Assembly: GCA_937892315.1 (NCBI GenBank)
Contig: CALAVF010000177.1
Span: 1-9,754, forward strand
DNA length: 9,754 nucleotides
Source of the DNA: an uncultured Prevotellaceae bacterium
GTDB taxonomy: Bacteria; Bacteroidota; Bacteroidia; Bacteroidales; Bacteroidaceae
Direction: 5' to 3'
Part shown: positions 6,463 to 9,754 of the stretch, piece after piece
How positions within the stretch are numbered: position 1 is the first letter of the stretch
How the letters are laid out: each line of letters begins with the position of its first letter
Translations under genes and position numbers: made by a program
The notes under the pieces: generated by a model
Told to the model about the DNA's origin: nothing
What the model saw: the letters and a program-made list of their open reading frames with translations, nothing else
The model's database searches: none

Positions 6463-6953
6463 GATTTTGCGGTTTTGAAGATGAAACGGATTTTGGAGAG
6501 TGAATGGGAAATGTGCTTGTTGACGGTGGAAGGACTGATGCCTATCGCTTTTGCCGTCTCCGAGTAGGTCATTTCCTGATCGTAGTGGAGAGCAAGGATG
6601 CGTTTGTCCTGCTCCGTGAGGTGCTCGTCGATGACACGTGCCAGTTCGTCCAGCAGTTCGTGCCGTTCCTGTGTCTCGTGGACCTGTTGCTCGGCTTTCA
6701 GTTCTGCTTCGAGGGTGGCATTCTGCTGACGGGTTCGCAGGATGTTGTGGCAATGGTTCCGTACCGCTGCCATCAGGTAGCCCGTGATGCAGTCCTCTTG
6801 CAACTGGGGTTTCGTGTGCCACATCTGGGTGAAGACCTGGCTCACGGCATCACGGGCATCTTCCACCTCCTCCAACAGCGAGAAGGCGAACCGATACATC
6901 TGTCGGTAGTTGCTCTTGTAGAGATGCTCGAATGTGGTTTTGTCGTAAATCAT
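6459..6953 (-). CDS. ECF-type RNA polymerase sigma-70 factor
   Basis: A 164-residue protein, usual length for Bacteroidales ECF sigma factors. Region 2 covers about residues 8-70 (FEHLYKSNYRQMYRFAFSLL, then VEDARDAVSQVFTQMW, the -10 recognition part). Region 4 covers about 105-160 (LTEQDKRILALHYDQEMTYS, then ETAKAIGISPSTVNKHISHS), a clear helix-turn-helix for -35 binding. It should direct core polymerase to promoters of its own regulon, plausibly this operon. It is first in the block, reading away from the divergent toxin-antitoxin genes, and its stop overlaps the start of the membrane TonB-domain gene by 4 bases, the common arrangement for a sigma factor and its membrane-bound partner. The ATG at 6953 is preceded by an A/T-rich leader and no strong Shine-Dalgarno sequence. 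Confidence 0.95.
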   Translation of the reverse strand: MIYDKTTFEHLYKSNYRQMYRFAFSLLEEVEDARDAVSQVFTQMWHTKPQLQEDCITGYLMAAVRNHCHNILRTRQQNATLEAELKAEQQVHETQERHELLDELARVIDEHLTEQDKRILALHYDQEMTYSETAKAIGISPSTVNKHISHSLSKIRFIFKTAKS

Positions 6954-7106
6954 ATTGTTAAATGCAGGCTTTTTTGCCTTTCTCTATATATAAGACACAC
7001 GAAAAGGCAAATCAAATACCCCTGATGCCGATTTTTTTTGCAAAAATAGGAATATTTGTAGAAAAAGCACTAACTTTGCCTCCGTAAACAGATAAAAAAC
7101 AAGATT
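6954..7106. other. Divergent intergenic region
   Basis: These 153 AT-rich bases separate the sigma-factor start (minus) from the small plus-strand gene. The palindrome TTTTTGCAAAAA (7035-7046) offers TTTG on both strands, and TTTG is the core of the Bacteroidetes -33 box. On the minus strand TATTTGATTTG (7018-7008) is a rough -7 candidate. AGGC-AAAAAA-GCCT near 6966-6979 is a weak hairpin in the sigma leader. No clear minus-strand promoter can be fixed from the sequence alone, which would fit an ECF- or self-regulated promoter. Confidence 0.45.
7071..7078 (+). promoter_or_regulatory. Candidate -7 box TAACTTTG of the toxin-antitoxin genes
   Basis: TAACTTTG is an exact match to the Bacteroidetes primary-sigma -7 consensus TAnnTTTG and lies 28 bases before the ATG at 7107. 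The usual TTTG at 19-21 bases upstream is missing; TTTG occurs at 7055-7058 and 7037-7040, at 12 and 30 bases. The box is therefore plausible but only half supported. Confidence 0.5.
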
Positions 7107-7256
7107 ATGGAAGCGACAACGGCAACTCCTAAGAGAAGAATTTCGAGAACGATGAGGTTTGCAAGAGCCAATAAAGGCTTGATTTATGAAGTGACCGACC
7201 CTGTGTTGAGGTCTCAACTCTGCTATTACAGGAATAAAGAGAAGAATGCGGAATGA
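7107..7256 (+). CDS. Small basic protein, putative antitoxin of the PIN-domain toxin
   Basis: A 49-residue reading frame (MEATTATPKRRISRTMRFAR ... CYYRNKEKNAE). Its stop overlaps the start of the PIN-domain gene as ATGA, the usual linkage of an antitoxin to a toxin. The N-terminal half is strongly basic (KRRISRTMRFAR, residues 9-20), which could bind nucleic acid or the acidic toxin. No AbrB, RHH or Phd/YefM motif is recognisable. It has an upstream TAACTTTG box and an A-rich leader. I do not recognise the family; the antitoxin role is inferred from position, size and coupling. Alternatively it is a leader peptide for coupled translation. Confidence 0.7.
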   Translation: MEATTATPKRRISRTMRFARANKGLIYEVTDPVLRSQLCYYRNKEKNAE

Positions 7257-7672
7257 GCCGATTGATGCTTGACACTTGTGTGGTTGTCGATATGTTGATG
7301 GATGCTGATGGTTTGGACAAAAGTGTTGTTGACATATTGGATGACCCTGAAAACATCTTGTTCGCCAGTTTTGAAACCATGCGCGAATTGGTGGTGCTTT
7401 TCAATAACAAGAACCTCCTTTCTAAGCAGTGGAAGACAGCGGAGGATGTTATTCGAACAGTGGAAGAAGACCTTGATGTGGAGTTTCTTCCTCTGCGTCC
7501 TCGTGTGGGGTATACTTATGCTAATCTTCTTTTGAATGAAGGTCAGGGGCATAAAGACCCTTCTGACCACGTGATTATCTCACAAGCTATCACCGAGCAT
7601 CTGACTCTCATTTCCAGCGATACTCGTTTGGGGTTCTATCGCAATCAAGGATTAGATTTGATAGAATATTGA
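7253..7672 (+). CDS. PIN-domain protein, VapC-like toxin
   Basis: A 139-residue protein with the acidic residues of PIN nucleases in order: Asp7 (RLMLDTCVVVDML), Glu41/Glu45 (FASFETMRELVVL), Asp102/Asp105 (GHKDPSDHVIISQAI) and Asp123 (LISSDTRLGFY). Length matches VapC-type toxins, which cleave specific RNAs with Mg2+ and are silenced by a co-expressed antitoxin. The upstream 49-codon gene overlaps it by 4 bases and is the likely antitoxin. The stretch is more AT-rich in codon choice than the sigma block and the M20 gene on either side, which fits recent acquisition. The M20 gene begins 10 bases downstream, so read-through from this module may contribute to its expression. RNA target unknown. 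Confidence 0.85.
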   Translation: MSRLMLDTCVVVDMLMDADGLDKSVVDILDDPENILFASFETMRELVVLFNNKNLLSKQWKTAEDVIRTVEEDLDVEFLPLRPRVGYTYANLLLNEGQGHKDPSDHVIISQAITEHLTLISSDTRLGFYRNQGLDLIEY

Positions 7673-7682
7673 TTTGGATGGT

Positions 7683-8873
7683 ATGACCTACGAAGAACAG
7701 ACAAACGAGGCGGTGGAACTGCTGAAGAGGCTGATTGCTACCCCAAGTGTGAGCCGCGACGAGGCGGCGGCCGCCGATGTGTTGGAGGGTTACATGAGGG
7801 AAAAGGGGTTGAATCCACAACGACAGGGGAACAATCTGTGGTGTATAAGTTCACTCCAGACCCTCCCCTCACCCTCCCTACAGGGAGGGAGTAGTATCTC
7901 TGCTAATGAGGGACAAACTGACGAACAAGGTAATCACCCCCTCCCTGTAGGGAGGGTGAGGGAAGGGTCCACCATTCTTTTGAATGCCCATATCGACACG
8001 GTGAAGCCCGTGAACGGCTGGGTGCGTGACCCCTTCGTCCCGACCCTTGAGGGGGACAGGCTGTATGGACTTGGCAGCAATGATTGTGGCGGTGGATTGA
8101 TGGCGCTATTGCAGGTGTTTATGTTGCTGAAAGACAAACCTCGTGCCTATGACTTGATTTATTTGGCGAGTTGCGAAGAGGAGGTGAGCGGCAAGAACGG
8201 CATCGAGTCAGTTCTTCCTCTCTTGCCGAAGATTGACTTTGCCATCGTGGGGGAACCCACAGGCATGCAACCTGCCATTGCGGAGAAGGGGTTGATGGTG
8301 ATTGATGCCACCGCCCACGGCAAGGCGGGTCATGCGGCTCGGAACGAGGGCGACAATGCCATCTATCATGCCATGAAGGACATCCAATGGCTGTCTGAAT
8401 GGCAGTTCCCCAAGCAGACGGAACTCTTGGGGCCCGTGAAGCAGACGGTGACCATCGTCAATGCTGGCACCCAGCACAATGTCATCCCCGCCACTTGCAC
8501 CTTCACCATCGACGTGCGCACTAACGAATGCTATACAAACGAGGAAATCTTTGCCTTCTTCCAGCAGCACCTCACCTCGGAACTCCATGCCCGCTCTTTC
8601 CGTCTCTCTTCCTCGAAGATAGACGTGCAGCATCCCTTCGTCCAAGCCTGCATCCGCGAAGGGCTCAAACCTTTCGGCTCTCCCACCTTGAGCGACCAAG
8701 CCCTCATGCGATTCCCCTCCCTCAAACTGGGTCCCGGCGAGTCTTCACGTTCCCACACGGCTGACGAATACATCAAAAAAAGCGAGATAGCCGAAGCCAT
8801 CTCGCTCTACATGAAGTTGCTCTCTTCGTTTTTTATCGTTCAATCGTCTGAGCACGGTCGGGACCTACGCTGA
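7683..8873 (+). CDS. argE: M20-family metallo-hydrolase, ArgE/DapE type (probable N-acyl-amino-acid deacylase)
   Basis: I prefer the in-frame ATG at 7683 (MTYEEQTNEAVELLKRLIAT) to the TTG at 7674; this gives 396 residues. M20 zinc-enzyme motifs are present in order: His103 and Asp105 (LNAHIDTVKP), Asp134 (YGLGSNDCGGG), catalytic Glu165/166 (SCEEEVSG), Glu191 (VGEPTGMQ), the dimerisation-domain His (HGKAGHAAR), and His358 near the C-terminus (SSRSHTADEY). The closest relatives I can recall are Bacteroidales proteins annotated as acetylornithine deacetylase. In Bacteroides the arginine route uses succinylated intermediates, so an N-acyl-citrulline or -ornithine substrate is plausible but not provable here. 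Two oddities: residues about 59-96 come from an in-frame palindromic element, and the last 15 or so residues (SSFFIVQSSEHGRDLR) extend past the expected end into the antisense of purA. The gene follows the PIN gene by 10 bases. Confidence 0.88.
   Translation: MTYEEQTNEAVELLKRLIATPSVSRDEAAAADVLEGYMREKGLNPQRQGNNLWCISSLQTLPSPSLQGGSSISANEGQTDEQGNHPLPVGRVREGSTILLNAHIDTVKPVNGWVRDPFVPTLEGDRLYGLGSNDCGGGLMALLQVFMLLKDKPRAYDLIYLASCEEEVSGKNGIESVLPLLPKIDFAIVGEPTGMQPAIAEKGLMVIDATAHGKAGHAARNEGDNAIYHAMKDIQWLSEWQFPKQTELLGPVKQTVTIVNAGTQHNVIPATCTFTIDVRTNECYTNEEIFAFFQQHLTSELHARSFRLSSSKIDVQHPFVQACIREGLKPFGSPTLSDQALMRFPSLKLGPGESSRSHTADEYIKKSEIAEAISLYMKLLSSFFIVQSSEHGRDLR
7859..7969. repeat. 111-bp palindromic element inserted in frame in the M20 gene
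   Basis: Terminal arms 7859-7889 and 7939-7969 are 31-bp inverted complements with one mismatch, separated by 49 bases. Each arm contains its own 18-bp palindrome, CCCTCCCTACAGGGAGGG or its complement. The total of 111 bases is 37 codons and keeps the frame. The encoded LPSPSLQGGS ... HPLPVGRVREG interrupts the protein between a beta-strand (NNLWCIS) and the zinc-binding strand (STILLNAHIDTV). The same GACCCTC...CCCTCCC...GGGAGGG theme recurs at 6294-6388. Confidence 0.88.
8775..8806 (-). terminator. Rho-independent terminator of purA, antisense within the M20 gene
   Basis: On the minus strand AGCGAGAT (8806-8799) pairs perfectly with ATCTCGCT (8788-8781). The inner GGC-TTCG-GCT extends the stem by a G-U and two G-C pairs onto a very stable C(UUCG)G tetraloop. 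A run of six T follows immediately (8780-8775). The purA stop is at 8833, 26 bases upstream. There is no U tract on the plus strand, so it is directional for purA. On the plus strand the same bases encode SEIAEAIS of the M20 enzyme. Confidence 0.88.
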
Positions 8874-9754
8874 CAATCGTGATGGGTGTCTCCAACTCTT
8901 TCTCCAAGAATGCGATGTAGTCAGAGAATGCCTTCGGGAACTCTGCCTCGCTGGTGATCTTGGTGAGGTCGGTCTTCCAACCGGGCAGTTCGGTGTAAAC
9001 TGGCTCGATAAGCCCGTCGCTGATGTCGTAGGGGAAGTAGTCGATGACGCTGCCGTCGTTCAGTTTGTAGGCGGTACATGCTTTGATGGTCTCGAAGTCG
9101 TCGAGCACGTCGCTCTTCATCATGATGAGTTTGGTCACGCCGCTGACCATGATGGCATACTTCAGAGCCACCAAGTCAATCCAGCCGCAACGACGCTCAC
9201 GACCCGTCACAGCACCATACTCGTGACCGATGGCACGAATCTTGGCACCCGTCTCGTCGAACAGTTCCGTTGGGAAAGGACCGGCACCCACACGGGTGCA
9301 GTATGCCTTGATGATACCGAACACGTCGCCAATCTTGTTTGGCCCCACGCCGAGACCGATGCAAGCACCTGCACAAATCGTGTTGGACGAGGTGACGAAG
9401 GGATAAGAGCCGAAGTCAATGTCAAGCATGGTGCCCTGAGCACCTTCGCAAAGCACCGACTTGCCTTCTTTCAAAAGGTTGTTGATTTCGTGCTCAGAAT
9501 CCACAAGTGGGAACTGCTTGATGTACTCGATGCCTTCCATCCACTTCTTCTCCACTTCCGTGATGTCGTAGTCGGTATAGTTGAGGCTCTTCAGAATTTC
9601 CTCGTGGCGAGCCTTGTGAGCAGCGTATTTTGCCTCGAAGTTGTCCAAGATGTCGCCCACACGCAAACCGTTGCGGCTGGTTTTGTCGGTGTAGGTAGGG
9701 CCGATGCCCTTACCCGTCGTGCCCACCTTGTTCTTGCCCTTTGCTGCCTCGTAG
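8833..9754 (-). CDS. purA: Adenylosuccinate synthase, N-terminus beyond window
   Basis: About 306 C-terminal residues of PurA, which joins IMP and aspartate with GTP to make adenylosuccinate in AMP synthesis. The frame is open to the window edge. Visible residues upstream of GTTGKGIGPTYTDK are YEAAKGKNKV, so the GTG near 9726 is internal and not a start; the N-terminal P-loop part lies outside. Family landmarks in order: GTTGKGIGPTYTDKTSRNGL (catalytic/IMP loop), VLCEGAQGTMLDIDFGSYPF then VTSSNT, GRERRCGWIDLVALKYA (GTP/aspartate loop region), and the C-terminus PITIVSVGPDRAQTIER. All expected motifs in the visible part are intact. It converges on the M20 gene with a 41-base overlap of the two reading frames, and its terminator lies inside that gene. 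Confidence 0.97.
   Translation of the reverse strand, partial: YEAAKGKNKVGTTGKGIGPTYTDKTSRNGLRVGDILDNFEAKYAAHKARHEEILKSLNYTDYDITEVEKKWMEGIEYIKQFPLVDSEHEINNLLKEGKSVLCEGAQGTMLDIDFGSYPFVTSSNTICAGACIGLGVGPNKIGDVFGIIKAYCTRVGAGPFPTELFDETGAKIRAIGHEYGAVTGRERRCGWIDLVALKYAIMVSGVTKLIMMKSDVLDDFETIKACTAYKLNDGSVIDYFPYDISDGLIEPVYTELPGWKTDLTKITSEAEFPKAFSDYIAFLEKELETPITIVSVGPDRAQTIER

Noticed and set aside
5737..6822. Longer 361-codon version of the TonB-domain gene
   Set aside because: The extra 120 codons read an alternative frame of the sigma-factor gene (Arg/His/Pro/Thr-rich text). The ATG at 6462, overlapping the sigma stop, is the natural start.
7674..7682. TTG start nine bases before the chosen M20 start
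   Set aside because: The in-frame ATG at 7683 gives the expected family N-terminus, so the rarer codon is not needed.

Overview
The window looks like Bacteroidales chromosome, probably Prevotellaceae. This rests on the GLPGLI-family protein, carboxypeptidase-regulatory/TonB-plug outer-membrane proteins, A-rich leaders with little Shine-Dalgarno signal, a TAnnTTTG-type promoter box and a Bacteroidales-style ArgE-like M20 hydrolase. The coding DNA is GC-rich. Genus-level assignment is inference.

Positions 1-6953 (minus strand) form one co-oriented block. In transcription order it holds an ECF sigma factor (6953-6459), a single-pass membrane protein with a TonB C-terminal domain (6462-5737, 4-base overlap with the sigma gene), a GLPGLI-family exported protein (5614-4760), and two tandem paralogous outer-membrane receptor-like proteins (4525-1925, and 1901 running off the left edge). 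The last gene has no stop inside the window but is open for its whole visible length. The layout suggests a cell-surface signalling or uptake unit: sigma factor, a membrane-tethered partner that may act as anti-sigma and TonB-like protein at once, a periplasmic GLPGLI protein, and two barrels. The two larger gaps in the block (5615-5736 and 4526-4759) are full of inverted and tandem repeats.

Positions 6954-7106 are a divergent intergenic region. On the plus strand follow a compact toxin-antitoxin-like pair (a 49-residue basic protein overlapping a PIN-domain protein by 4 bases) and, 10 bases later, an M20-family deacylase of the ArgE/DapE type. The toxin-antitoxin stretch is visibly more AT-rich than its flanks.

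The right end is the 3' two-thirds or so of purA (adenylosuccinate synthase) on the minus strand. It converges on the M20 gene with overlapping 3' ends. The clear intrinsic terminator of purA is embedded antisense in the M20 coding sequence.

The most unusual structural signal is a pair of related GC-rich palindromic elements sitting in frame inside two unrelated proteins, the M20 hydrolase (7859-7969) and the TonB-domain protein (6294-6388). They add roughly 30-37 low-complexity residues to each and resemble, in concept, the protein-invading palindromic repeats of Rickettsia.
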